Origin: Marsupella aquatica
Lineage: Eukaryota; Marchantiophyta
Assembly (NCBI GenBank): GCA_973895155.1
Contig: OZ316892.1
Coordinates: 4,402,001 to 4,466,000 of the forward strand
Length of the DNA stretch: 64,000 nucleotides
Direction of reading: 5' to 3'
This document shows, piece by piece, positions 34,478-46,600 of this stretch (position 1 is its first letter; the number at the start of each line of letters is the position of its first letter). The notes under the pieces are model-generated. The model made no database searches. It worked only from the letters and a program-made list of their open reading frames with translations, and had not been told where the DNA came from. The position numbers were made by a program, and so were the translations under genes.

Positions 34478-34488
34478 TATATATAAAA
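34478..34488 (+). promoter_or_regulatory. TATA box of the PADRE gene
   Basis: TATATATAAAA at 34478-34488 predicts a start near 34510, giving a 5' leader of about 950 nt (possibly with an intron) before the ATG at 35457. Confidence 0.5.
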
Positions 34489-34587
34489 CAGGTGCGCATT
34501 GGAGTTGTTCACTAGAGAGTTTATCAGCCTCGTCTTTCTTCCTGATTGTCTCGCTCTCCCTGCGTGATTGACGCGAGCTCTCTCTCA

Positions 34588-34740
34588 CAGCTTCTGGAGA
34601 AAAGCACGCAAATTGCTGCCATCGTTCTCCGAGCTATCTCTCAGCTTCTGGAGAAAAACACCCAACTGCTGCCATCGTTCTCGGAGCTCTCTCTCAGCTT
34701 CTGGAGAAAAACACGCAACTGCTGCCATCGTTCTCCGAGT
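34588..34740 (+). repeat. three ~54-bp tandem copies in the PADRE leader
   Basis: CAGCTTCTGGAGAAAA...TGCTGCCATCGTTCTC...GAGCT occurs three times with few changes, inside the predicted 5' leader about 100 nt after the presumed start site. It creates overlapping open frames on both strands that I do not regard as genes. Confidence 0.85.
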
Positions 34741-35456
34741 TGTTGGTCGGAGGAGTGGAAAGAGCAAGGGGAGGGAGAAGGACAAATTCGTGATTGGTTT
34801 TGATTTCATCGACCTGTTCTGTTGTAAATCTGTTGGGATTGATATTTTTTTCAGCTTTTCAGCGATTGACATTAGCTATTGCGCTCAGCCAGTCGCGCTG
34901 TTGGAAGGAGCAGGAAGGGAAATAAACCATGCCATCCTTCACCTGGTGTGTCGACTTCCCTAGACGAGTAGACGCGTGCATCAGCTGCTACTGTAGCTTG
35001 TTGAATCGTGCTACGGATAACAACCTGTTTTTTTTGAATCGGTCGAGGATTTGAATAGCGGGTAGCAGGGCAGCAGCTTGAGCGAGCAGGCTGGCATGCA
35101 GGAAGGAAATCGGTTGAGATTTATATGCAACGGAGGAGCAGTGTTCTACAATAGTTCAAGAGAAAAGCGGTTGGATTGTGGAGGGGCAGCAGCGTCCTCC
35201 TCCTCGTGCGGAACACATTTTGGGAACGCCCATTGAGGAACAAAGCTATTCTTCATCACAGGAGCTGCAGAATCCGTGCTTCTGAAACTGCGGAAGGTTG
35301 GAGGATAGGTTCACAATCCGGTTCGGCTTAAGTAGACATCTGAAGCTTCCGGCTGTTTTGCTCTTTGTATTTGGTTCAGGGACAGGAGGGGAGTGAGTGA
35401 AGAATTGCATTAGAGCGAGTCCTTGAGCAGTTGATCGAGAACGACGGAGGAACATC

Positions 35457-35870
35457 ATGCGGCAAAGAGCGTCCGTGCTGTCTTGTATGAGGCCGGCCTA
35501 TGTGACCAAAGAATCCGATACAGTCCGCATCCAGAAGCCGTCCGGGGACTTTGAGGAAGTGGCGTCGCCTTGCGTTGCGTCGAAGGTCATGGGGAAGCAT
35601 CCGGAGTACTTGGTGGTCCATTGCTCAAGAGCGAAGTGCGGCGCTATCGACATCACTGTCATCTCTCCTAACCAGGACCTCCTGCCCGGAATTCCATACA
35701 TGCTCTACCCGAAGGTTGAGTCCAACGAATTGTCAGATGTCAGTAACATTCCGGCCTCCATCTGCATGTCGATGAAAGATCGGCAATTGACGTTCCGCAG
35801 CTCTACGTCCCCAAATTCTTGGTCGACGAAATGCTTGTCGACTAACGAGGGAGATGAGTCCGCCGTATAG
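35457..35870 (+). CDS. PADRE (DUF4228) domain protein
   Basis: A complete 137-residue ORF from ATG 35457 to TAG. Residues 20-80 fit the plant PADRE/DUF4228 family: SDTVRIQKPSGDFEEV (strand pair), then ASKVMGKHPEYLVVHCSRA, then ISPNQDLLPGIPYMLYP, which matches the family's L.PG..Y.L.P signature. The C-terminal half is Ser/Thr-rich and probably disordered, as is typical. These small proteins respond to pathogen and abiotic stress; their biochemical role is not settled. No myristoylation-type MGN start is present here. No lesions; length is within the family range. The long repetitive leader suggests translational control, which is inference. Confidence 0.83.
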   Translation: MRQRASVLSCMRPAYVTKESDTVRIQKPSGDFEEVASPCVASKVMGKHPEYLVVHCSRAKCGAIDITVISPNQDLLPGIPYMLYPKVESNELSDVSNIPASICMSMKDRQLTFRSSTSPNSWSTKCLSTNEGDESAV

Positions 35871-37500
35871 TGTACATGACTACTCCGCATTTTATGTGCT
35901 CGTCGATGTTGCGCATGTGGAGCGGCTTGTTGGCTTCCACTTGCAAATAAGTTGAGAGCTCAGCGGATTCCGTTTTTGTACCTATCCACGAGCCGAGTAC
36001 CGGTCCTGTCTTAGTTCGGAACAGCTTGTAACTTCCTTACGCATCATTCAGTAACCTGCTGCAATCTATTCCGTTGGCCTTTCGGCTCAAAAGGCCCGAG
36101 AAACCGTCCTTCGCTGGCCAAAGCAGAGGTGGGAGCTGGAAATGGAGGTCACCATACCAAGTGACGTGGCCTTATCCACCATCATTGCTATGAGTATAGG
36201 ATAGAAGTGATGTAAAGGAGTTGCGGTCGTGTGGTCTGACAAGGGGTAAATTAAACCCACACATGGTCTAAACAGAGGAAGCTCGAGAATTTGGTACAAG
36301 CTTTCGGTAGTACTTACAAATGGTGGGACATTTGTCGATCATTGTACGTACTACCGATTCCTTTTCTTTCAAGTTTTGTTCGCAGTTTTGCCCTCCTCAT
36401 CTATGCTGACGCTACTATAATTGAATATAGCGGATGCACAGTTTGTAATTGAAGCTCGTGTGAAGCGATTCCACTCATCGCTCTACGTTTTAATGCAAAT
36501 TTTATATAATCGAAGGATCGAGCCTCTGGTATCATATGTGAACATGCTTGCTCTGTTTTCATGCTTAGTCATGAGGATCAATGAGTCCTGGCATGCTATG
36601 CTTAAATTTTCCCGAATGATTGACAGTAGGTCTAGTGCGTTGTGGTTGATGATACCCCAGCGCATTTTGCCAAGTCAGTCGACTCATCGTGTGTGTGTGA
36701 ATGCTCGATGACAACTCTGTCTTGTTCCGTTGGTGCATCAATTCGGAATTTATAATCAATCGGCGACAGGCGTATACGGTAGTATACTCGGAGTTCTCAT
36801 TTCTCATTTCTCCCTTCTCCCAATTTGGTTTTCGGAACTGTTATCCACATTGAGTCGGTGTACTTCCGGTTCGTCGACATGCAGAGTCGAGATAATATAC
36901 CACAGTTGGGGTGGTGACACTGCTGTCGTCTCGTTTGTTTAATTTTCAAATGACAAGCTGCTTCCAGGAAACACAGTGGCGGAATTGATTCCCTGCGTAG
37001 GTTTGTTGCTTTATTTAGAATTGATGTCGCCGATTTCAACTCTGCATGGCAAGTTTTGGCGTTACTCCAGACCTGCTCAAGAGAAAGACCCCTAGAACAC
37101 ATTAGCGCTGTTTGACTCGACTTCAGCGGCCCCAAGAATTAAAAGCACCGTCAGATGACCGAGTCCTAGGGTTCCGTCAAATAGAGTGTGATGAGTAAAT
37201 GTCCTCCCAACGAAATTTACAGCTTCTTGGTTGTTGTTGTTTTTGTTAATTAAGAGCATTCACATGTGTAAAAGTGATATCAAAGTCAATATAACCATTA
37301 AAAGGTTACAAATGATGATATAATATAGTCGCACCACAAACTAATATAATAAATTTGATAATTAGAGCCATTGCTTTTGATCAAAATTTATAGCAGCGCC
37401 TGGAGCTTATCAAAATATATCCTTTAGGCTATAGTCATTTTTGTTCATATTACCATAGTGGCACTCAACGCCAACAAAGAGTCCTCTTTGGTAAGGTTTC

Positions 37501-37503
<3 letters not shown>
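35871..37503. other. intergenic, no gene seen
   Basis: Starts with the 3' UTR of the PADRE gene. Later ORFs are short and not recognisable. AT content rises after 37250. Confidence 0.4.

Positions 37504-37546
<43 letters not shown>
37504..37546. repeat. (TA)n microsatellite
   Basis: About 21 uninterrupted TA units just before the hairpin satellite. Confidence 0.9.
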
Positions 37547-37548
<2 letters not shown>

Positions 37549-37715
37549 CTTTATTACTTGCAAAATTGCATGATCTTCTAAAATATTTTTTGGTGTATTT
37601 AACAAACACAAGAGATAAAAAATAATACAACTAGTGAAATAGGTGATATATCAGTAAATAATTAAAGCTCACAGACTCTAAAAAATGTTTTTCTAGAGGG
37701 TTTGGGCCAAAGTCA

Positions 37716-38790
37716 CATTACTAGCTTTTGGCGCTAGTAACATTCTTTTGTTTTTTTACATTTTGTGTGTAAAATTTCCCTTGTAAAATTTTCAAAATGG
37801 TGCTACTATGGAGGGTCCAAGCAAGTGTGACAATACTAGCTCCCGGCACTAGTAATGTTAATTTGTTTTTATAGCCCAATTTTGTAAAAAATTTCTCATA
37901 AATACATTCAATATGATGTTATTTTAAAGAGTCCAAGCAAGTGTGACATTACTAGCACCCGGCGCTAGTAATGTTAATTTGTTTTTATAGCCCAATTTTC
38001 TAAATTTTTTCTCATAAATACATTCAATAGGATGTTATTTTAAAGGGTCCAAGCAAGTGTGACATTACTAGCTCCCGACACTAGTAATGTTAATTTATTT
38101 TTATAGCCCAATTTTCTAAAAAACAAATTCATAAACACATTCAATATGATGTTATTTTAAAGGGTCCAAGCAAGTGTGACATTACTAGCTCCCGGCGCTA
38201 GTAATGTTAATTTGTTTTTATAGCTCAATTTTCTAAAAAAATTCTCATAAATACACTCAATATGATGTTATTTTAAAGGGTCCAAGCAAGTGTGACATTA
38301 CTAGCTCCTTGCGCTAGTAATGTTAATTCATTTTTATAACATTTTTTGCTTAATTTTGTCTCATAAATACACTCAAAATAGTGTCATTTTGGAGGATCTA
38401 AATTGGTGTGATATTACTAGCTCCCGGCGCTAGCAATATTCCTTTATTTTTATTACCTTTTTGCCTCTTGTTTTATGTAACATGCTCAAAATACTCTCAT
38501 TTTGGAGGGTCTAGGTGGGTGTGACATTACTAGCTCTTGGCGCTAGTAATATTTTATCATTTTTGTTACTCTTTGCTTACTTATTTTTTGTAAACATGCA
38601 CTCATATAGTGTCATTTTGGAGTGTCTTGGTGACTTGAATATTACTACCTCTCGGCGCTAGTAACATTTTAAAATGTTTTATACTAATTTTAGCTCAATT
38701 TTTGTATACAAATTCTTAAAATAATATCATTCTTGGAGAGGATCAAGCCAAGTAGAATATTACTAGCGCCCGATGCTAGTAACATTTGTA
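37716..38790 (+). repeat. hairpin satellite: ten ~116-bp units with a conserved inverted repeat
   Basis: Each unit has CATTACTAGC-tcccg-GCGCTAGTAATG or a close variant, a near-perfect hairpin, at 37716, 37831, 37947, 38063, 38180, 38296, 38411, 38525, 38640 and 38758. Spacing is 114-118 bp. Between hairpins are a T-rich stretch, TCATAAATACATTCAATATG and GTCCAAGCAAGTGTGA. Middle units are most alike and edge units more diverged, as in satellites evolving by unequal exchange. The hairpin is better conserved than the spacers, with paired changes in some units. Confidence 0.88.
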
Positions 38791-39993
38791 TATTGTTTTA
38801 TCTTTTTTATTAAATTTTTTTTATGGGTTTATGTTTATTATTTCTTGTAATTAACTCTTCTGCCATTTTTTCTTTAAAAATGATGGATGTTTCTACACAT
38901 AAATGTGTCATTTGATGATAGCAGCTACTACTCTTATCAATCAATACATCAAATAAATATGATTTATGATAGTGCCTGGTGCTATTATACATTCTGCACA
39001 AGATTTTAGGACTATTGAGATAGCAATTAGGTACTAAATTAGGGATTATATCATATAAATATATTCAATTTGTCTCAATTTCTTTTGCATCTGGAGCTAT
39101 TATGGAATTTTTTCCTAGATTTAATCCAAGAGTTTAATATTCATGACCTTTAAACACATCAAATTATGCCAATTTGTATAGTAGAGTATGTCATTACTAT
39201 CATATTTTCCTTGTTCTATACTAGATATTTTGGGGCCACTAGAGAGCGTCAAACTCTAATCCTATTATAGCCCAAAACTTTTATCATATTCTTAAGCACT
39301 TCACCTTCTTATGAGAATAATTTAGAAGTAATTCTAACAAATTTTATGAAAATAAAAATAACCCACATATATAGAATCAACAACTTGAAAAATATAATGA
39401 TGTTTGTGGTTTGAAAAATATAATTTAAACACTAGGAAAATTAATATTGTCCCAGATTTTCTTGCAAAACAAAGATTTAAATCACACTTGGTTTTATAAT
39501 TTGATCCCATTTGTGTGTATATCCGTCACATAGGTTCATAAATTCTTGTTACCCATGTGAAATTATATCCATACATTGATATTTATGTTCAAAAAATTAC
39601 AAAAAAATCCATGAGATTTTCTATATTGAAGGTTTAATTTAATTAGGAATTAGATTAAAAACATTTTCTAAATGAGGATTTTTTTGGCCAAGACTGTGCC
39701 CCTCACGTAAGCACTCTTTCAATAATCTTGATGATGATGTACACTTTAAGTATCCTCCTTAGAATTTAAAGAGGATCAAATTTGGCCAAATGCAAAAAAT
39801 ATGCACTTGGTTTATAGGAGAAGTATATTGCATTTTTGTAAGCGTTCAACAAACATAGTAATTTATTGTATGTTAATTGTAAATTAATCTTGTCACTATG
39901 TAAAGACTTTGATGGTATTTTGGCTAGCGCAAGAGGGGATGTTAATGATAACCCTTGCCAAAATGCTAAGTATCCACTGAAAAAATACAAATT
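38791..39993. other. AT-rich intergenic, no gene seen
   Basis: Very AT-rich. One decayed hairpin-like copy (TAGTGCCTGGTGCTATTA) near 38972 suggests the satellite once extended further. Confidence 0.4.
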
Positions 39994-40916
39994 ATGTTAT
40001 GATACATAGGATAGGATAGTTTAAGTCTAAGTTAAGATTACTCCTTAACCTTAGATAACTACCACAACTACCTACAGTAACTACCTTGTACATATACCTT
40101 TGAGATCATGAATGAAGGGATTGATTTTCTGGCTGAACATTGTGATAAAACACGTTATCAGCACGAGTGCTTCTTAGATTTTTTTTACTCAGAAAATCTA
40201 CAGGATAGTGGATTCGGCGAGGATCAAAATTTCAATTCAAATCGTTACACCCATGCTCAGTTTTTCATAGAACATTTTTGGTCAAGACTCAACAGCATGG
40301 ACACAAAAATTTAAGCGGAGCAAGAAGATCTGGATGGTCCAATACAACTTCAAATTGAACAAATTGACAAAAGAAATGAATGTTCTTAAGAGAATACACC
40401 AACATTCAGAGCGAGCAAAAGCGAAGACGATCAATTCAATTTAATTAATTGAATCCTGCATTCAAGAATACTTGAATTTGGAAATTCCCAAGTCCAGAAT
40501 TGCAAGGAACAATGACCCAAAATAGTATGGAGAAACTGCTTTTTCAAGCTCTACAAATAGACGGAACAAATTATTTATCTTGGTCTCTCGATGCAGAGGC
40601 GCATCTAATCTCAAAAGATCTACAAGAAACCATTATAACCGATAATGGTCCTACTCTACAGCAAAAAGCGAAGGCGCTAATTTTAATACGACACCACCTA
40701 GCGGACCCGCTTAAGCATCAATATCTGAATGCAACAAACCCAAGAATCCTTTGGGATGAACTTCAATCCAAATATGATCATACTCGTACAGTATTTCTCC
40801 CAGCAGCTCGGCATGACTGGATTAATCTGCACGTACAGGATCATCAATCAATCGTCAGGGTAGTCAATCCGATTTTAAAAACATCGGACCGCGGGCTGAA
40901 GGAAACTGACTCGTGA
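39994..40916 (+). mobile_element. fragment of a second LTR retrotransposon: LTR-like end, PBS and gag start
   Basis: CACGTTATCAGCACGAG at 40151-40167 matches the primer-binding region common in plant copia elements. A possible short LTR (TGTTATGATACATAGG to about 40140) lies before it. The gag frame from ATG 40512 to 40916 has the plant copia gag N-terminus: LQIDGTNYLSWSLDAEAHL, LIRHHLADPLKHQYL, LWDELQSKYDHTRTVFLPAARHDW. It degrades near its end and no pol follows, because the LINE begins there. Confidence 0.72.
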
Positions 40917-41553
40917 GAAGGCGGACCTGTTTGACCTTGGTAACATCGGGAGTGAGGTACTAGAGGGATTTTTGATGATGTGTTGATGGACGGGGAGTCA
41001 AAGTTGGCTTACTCGTTGTTGCTCTGGGGATTCGCTTCTCTTTTAGCATTCTTGCGGGGTGTCTCGTTACGGGATGTTGGAGTTAAGCATGTAACCATTA
41101 TTAGGGATTGAGTTTCGAGTGGAGGATAGGACGTGGGGGAGGTGAGCATTTTTTATTTTTTGGGATCTTCTTGACGAGGGGGTCTGGTCGCAGATCTTGG
41201 TGCTCTCGTCCTTAGAGTGTATTTTTGGTAGAGGGATCGTTGCCGTATTGCTTGTGTGATTACTCCGAGTGATTACGGAAGGAAAACACGAGTTATGGTA
41301 AGCGCTTAGCCTGTATTGACAGGCCTTGATACTAAAGGTACTCTGGCGAATTGAATGCTCTGGCGCCTGGCCGCATTGGGCTCTAGATTAAGAGCGCCAC
41401 AAGAGGGAGCAGTGACCGCAACAGGTACAGGACTAAATCAGAGATAGTCACAAGTGACAAGTGAAGGGCAGGGATTGCATGTGATTTTACAAGGTGAGAA
41501 TCAAAACGTCGCCTCTTTTTAGTTGTGTGGGAAAACTAGTCGTAGGAAAGGTA

Positions 41554-42879
41554 ATGGAATCGGGAGGGAACAGAGGAGGGACAAAGTTCAATCCAGAACG
41601 TTACTACGGATCCAGGGACAACCAAGCTCTTCGGGCAGACGCAGAACCATTTAGCAGGCAGGACTCGCATAGCACTCCATTTCGGGGCGGAGGCCGCTTC
41701 TCTCAAGCGCCCTCATATAAGAGACGCTTTCCTTTTATCCCTCAAAAGCCATATGATCTTATTGAGCACACAAGTCAACCAAGGGAGACGTTTGTTGAGC
41801 GGGACTGGCAACAAGGTAATGCTGCGGATGGCGGTCACCGACCTGAACCTGGCAGACAACAAAATACGACGAATGAGGGGAACAATGGTGAAGTATTGGC
41901 ATCTGCTTCGGCACCGGACGCTAATGCACAGACCCCAGCAACGAACATACAGCCAGAACAGCAAGAACGAGTGGGACCTGGGAGGAATGCGCCTTACGGC
42001 TTGGGACCGGAGAAGGAGGTTGTGACGGAGGATTGTATTAATATACTCAAGGAGATTGGTGAAGTGTCCAAAGGAGAATGGCACAAGAAACTGTTTGCGA
42101 CAGTGGAATGGGCATTGGAGGATGCTGCCAGCAACGTTCGGCAACTCTACAATTGTGCCATGCTTTGCTATTTCATAGACCGTGCGCCAATGCTGCCAAT
42201 CTTTCGAGCATGGGTGGAAGAGATGATGGTGTTTGGGAGAGGATGGCCGGTGCTTCAGGTGAAGTTCGTGGGAAAAAATTTCTATCTCATTGTATTTGAA
42301 AATGCGGATCACAGAGACTTGGCGCTGGCAACTGCGCCTTGGTTTGTTGAGCGTAAATTGGTATTCACATTCCCCTGGGAACCCTCATTTGATATCCGCA
42401 CAGAGAAATACACCAAGCTTCCTGTCTGGATTGAGCTCCCATTTCAAGCTCTCGTTTTGGAGGGATGTCGGATTAAGATTGTTGAATCGCTGGGCAAACT
42501 GCTTCATTATATCCAAGGGGATGAGTATAGCTCTTACCCGCATGACAGGGCCTGCATTCTATGGGATACAGAGCGTGAGGTACCCTTCAGTGCTCGGGTC
42601 AAGATCCGTGAGGACATTAGCATATGGCAGCCAATTCAGTTCAAGAACATACCATTCCACTGTTTTAAATGTAACAAAAAGGGTCATCTCGCTCGGGAAT
42701 GCAAGGATGGCTTGGATGTGGTAGCCGCCCAGGCTGCGGCATCAACTGGTGGAGAAGACGAGGCTACCTCCCCTGATGAGAAGGATGAGGAGGCAGACGT
42801 AGACCCAGAGGAGGTATTGAGGGCTCAACTGGCCAGGAATTTGCGCGCAAGAGGAACTGGTGCTCTTGATTCTCTTTAG
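41554..42879 (+). CDS. LINE ORF1 protein: DUF4283 and zinc knuckle
   Basis: ORF1 of plant LINEs binds the element RNA. From ATG 41554 the frame gives 441 residues. The first ~150 are Gly/Arg/Gln-rich and disordered. DUF4283 spans about residues 185-300 (GRGWPVLQVKFVGKNFYLIVFENADHRDLAL broadly, FPWEPSFD). A CCHC knuckle, CFKCNKKGHLAREC, is at residues 370-383, followed by an acidic tail. The TAG at 42877-42879 may be a lesion, since the same frame reopens to about 43125, and a separate Lys/Glu-rich frame lies at 43136-43591 before ORF2. Confidence 0.85.
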   Translation: MESGGNRGGTKFNPERYYGSRDNQALRADAEPFSRQDSHSTPFRGGGRFSQAPSYKRRFPFIPQKPYDLIEHTSQPRETFVERDWQQGNAADGGHRPEPGRQQNTTNEGNNGEVLASASAPDANAQTPATNIQPEQQERVGPGRNAPYGLGPEKEVVTEDCINILKEIGEVSKGEWHKKLFATVEWALEDAASNVRQLYNCAMLCYFIDRAPMLPIFRAWVEEMMVFGRGWPVLQVKFVGKNFYLIVFENADHRDLALATAPWFVERKLVFTFPWEPSFDIRTEKYTKLPVWIELPFQALVLEGCRIKIVESLGKLLHYIQGDEYSSYPHDRACILWDTEREVPFSARVKIREDISIWQPIQFKNIPFHCFKCNKKGHLARECKDGLDVVAAQAAASTGGEDEATSPDEKDEEADVDPEEVLRAQLARNLRARGTGALDSL

Positions 42880-43633
42880 AATGGGGTAGCATCAGACATC
42901 AATGCTGTGGAAGCAATTCTGGAGCAGAGTAATGTACCAGCTGCAGGAGCCACCCTCGCTATTGGAAGTTGGAACGAGCTACGAGACGAAGTAGCGGTGG
43001 GCATTACTGAGCACACTCTAGCACTTTCCACGCCCCCTGGGAGGGAGTGTGGATGCTGTTGCCGAGCCCTCTACACTGGAGACCACACCGTTGAACTCAA
43101 GGAAGAACGACACAACGGATGCTAGAAAGTAGCGTGTGCTTGAAAGGGCAACTAGAACGGACGGAGCATCCCTTAAAGGAGAGGATCCGGAGACCTTCTC
43201 TTACCATGGAGATTCAGAGGCCGATCTGGATATGTCTGAATATGAAGCCTATGTTTCCAGTAAAGAGAAGGAAAGAGTCCGTAAGATTGACAGCAGGACC
43301 CCACCTCCGGCTAAAAAAGAAAAGGGCACGCAAGAGACCAAAAAGCAACGCTCGCTTCATTTCTCACCTATTGTATTGTCTGATGCAGGTGAGACCATGG
43401 ATGTGGAAGGCACCGTGGGAGAAACCGAGCTGAGGCGAGATGCAATGGTTACCCCTCGGGAAGCTTGGAGGGATCAAAGTACCGACATGGAGATGGAAGA
43501 GGCTACTGAGGAGTCACCAGCACGTAAACAATTATTGCGATTAGTGCGTGAGGGTGGGGGCTCCTCCCCTGGGGGACGTGCACGAATTTAGAGGCTTGAC
43601 AAGCACGGTGTTGAGGGTGATATTGGGAGGAAA

Positions 43634-46600
43634 ATGTTAAGCCTCCACATTGTATCTTGGAACGTCTGCGGGTTATGCGAACCCAACAGGAAAACTGTAG
43701 TAAAGAACTGGATCGAATCCCGGAAGGAACGAATTGACATTTTGGCATTACAAGAAATCAAGGCTGAGCAATTTAGGCTGGACATCGCTCTTAGAGCCAT
43801 CTTGCCCTTGTACCAGTACTTCACCTCCGCGCCAGTTGAAGGGCGTGGTGGATCGGCGCTGCTGATTCACCCAGATTTGAAAATTGTGGATTATGGCATG
43901 GTGGATTTGGGCCGAGCTGATTGGGCTCGGGTGAATTTAGAGGGACACTCATTTGGCATAGTTAGCATTTACGCCCCTAACGTGCCCCGGTTTCGTGCGA
44001 GTCTTTGGAATGAGCTCAAAGACAACCTCCCCCAAGGAAACTGGATTATGGGCGGGGACTTTAACATGACTGAAACCCGCAATGACTCCACGGGAATTTC
44101 ACCTCTGATTAGAGGCGGGGAAGCAGAGTTGTGGCAATTCTTGAAGGTAAGATTTGATCTGGTTGACGCTATTCAGATTAAGGGGACTATCACGGGCCCT
44201 AGGTTCACTTGGCATCGATGCAGGAATTCCGTGACAGTGCAGTCCAGATTAGACAGATTCTACATCAGTGAAAAAGGAGAATGGGTAGGGGAAATAGTGG
44301 ACTTGATACATGATGGTGGCTCGGCGCTTTCAGATCATGACCCGGTGGTGCTACACATTTGATTAGGAGATGGGGCGGGTTTCTCGGCTCTGACGAGAGA
44401 GGTGTGGTTCAAAGCCAACCCAGCTGTGGTCCGAAACAGGGACGTGGTAGAAATGCTTGAGGTCGCGTGGCTTCAGGGCAAGGGGGCATGCACGGACCCC
44501 CTTCTTACTTTTGATAAGGCACACTCTAACATGCGAAAGATGTACAGGAGGAAACAGAGCTCTCCTCAAAATCGTTCTGAAGAAATGGAATTTTTACGCA
44601 ACAAACTTCGATTACTCAAGGTCTCTTTACTCGAGGAGATGCAAGAAGAAGAACTCAGGGCGTACATAGATGTTGAGGATCAGCTTCATGCGGCGGAACT
44701 GGAAGAAGCTCACATTGGGAGGCGGCTTGCTCGGATCAAGTGGCTGGGAGAAGGTGATGAGCCTTCCAAGTTTTATTTTGCCACTGTGAAAGCCAAGCGG
44801 AACAGGGAGTGCATGAAAGCTCTGACAATCGAGGGAGGATTAGAGATCACGGACCCAGGACTGATTCTGAAAGAAGTGGTCAAACAATGTACAGAATTGT
44901 ATGCTCCCTCTGCGCCTTCTGCAGAGGAGAGTTGGGAGATGTTGAAAGCTAGGAGAACTTTGCTGGCTCATACGAGCCACTCTTTATCAATGGGGGACTT
45001 GAGTAGGATGGAAAAGCTTCCGGATGCTAAGGAAATAAAGGAGACTTTATGGCTTTTGCCATTTGATAAGACTCTTGGCCCAGATGGGATGACCATAGAG
45101 GTGTATAGGGCCTGCTGGGAATTCATTCAGGCAGATCTGATTGCTATGGTACAGGCTTTTTGGCTGACTGGAGAATTGGCTGCTGGGATAAAAGATGGGG
45201 TCATTAAATTTATACCCAAGAAACCTGATAAAAGATTTCTGAAAGATTGGAGACCGCTGACTATGCTGAATACGATCTACAAACTTATAGCCAAGATCGT
45301 CGCTAATAGGTTGAAACTCATACTACCTAAACTGATCAATGCTCAACAGACAGGGTTTATCCCCGGTAGTCTGGAGAACATATCACTTGCATGGCTTACG
45401 TGTGATTGGGTGAAGAACAGGAAACAAGAATCTTTGTTTCTCAAATTGGATTTTGAAAAGGCTTTCGATCGAGTCAATCATGAGTACATATGGGAGACGA
45501 TGCATATACTTGGGATTGGCAGTCACTTCATTAAGCTGGTCCAGGCACTATTGACGGGGGCTTCATCTAGGGCAATGGTGAATGGTCTGATGTCTGAGAC
45601 CATTGGGTTGAACCGTGGAGTTAGACAGGGATGCCCTCTGTCTCCTTTGCTTTTTGTCATCTCTACTCAACCACTTATGGATCTTATGGATGTGGAATTG
45701 GCGGCTGGCCGATTACTCGGAGTCACAATTTCAAAGGCACTCACAATCTGCTACAGACTTTTCGCTGATGACCTCGGAATGTTTATTCCGGCTACTGAGG
45801 ATAGCTTTCAAAAAGCGAGATTAGTGCTGAACTTTTACGAGACAGGTACAGGTGCAAAACTCAACTTGAAGAAATCAGTAGTGATTCCCCTAGCTATTCC
45901 ATCTATACCTCAATGGTTAGCAAATACAGGATGCGTGATCAGCAAAGCCGGGGAGATACAAAAGTACTTGGGTGCTCCTTTGGGAGTGGATCTAAGGACC
46001 GATCAGCTACATCGTTTTGTTCTAGACAAGGTTGGAGTGAGGCTGTCATCTTGGGCCAATAAGCTTCTGTCCTTCTCTGGAAGAGCTCTGCTAGTTAGAC
46101 ATGTCCTACAGGCTATCCCGATATACCACTCAATGTTTCTTAAGGCCTCAGAGGGGCTGGCCAAGAAACTAATTGCACTCTGCAGGGATTTTTTGTGGGG
46201 TTACAACCCGGAGGGGGGCAAGCGGGTACCGCTGGTATCGTGGGCTCGGATGGCTAGACACAGAGTGGAAGGAGGTCTCGGGTTCAAGGACTTTCGGTGT
46301 CACGCTGATGCGCTTCTGTCCAAGTGGTTCACTGGGGCTCTTGACTCTCCCCACTCCGAGTGGGCCTGCCTATTTGCTGAAAACCTGAAGTTGGTAGGGT
46401 GGCAGAACTTCAAGTTGATCCGCAGGAACAAGTATTCATTCCCAGATAAAATGTTACTGTGTTGGCCTCGTTCGTTTAAAGGTATGGCATACACTGGTGG
46501 TTTATGGAAGGCATGGATTCAGATTCGGGCACACTTGATCTTCTCGCATTCTAATATGATGCCCGGGAGATGGAATGTCAACGATACTCTCAGATGCTTC

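Noticed and set aside
41713-42312. 199-codon minus-strand ORF
   Set aside because: Shadow of LINE ORF1, which has recognised domains on the plus strand.
3160-44362. Reassigned stop codons as the reason for several single in-frame stops
   Set aside because: TAG, TGA and TAA all occur as interruptions, and intact genes in the window end normally with them.
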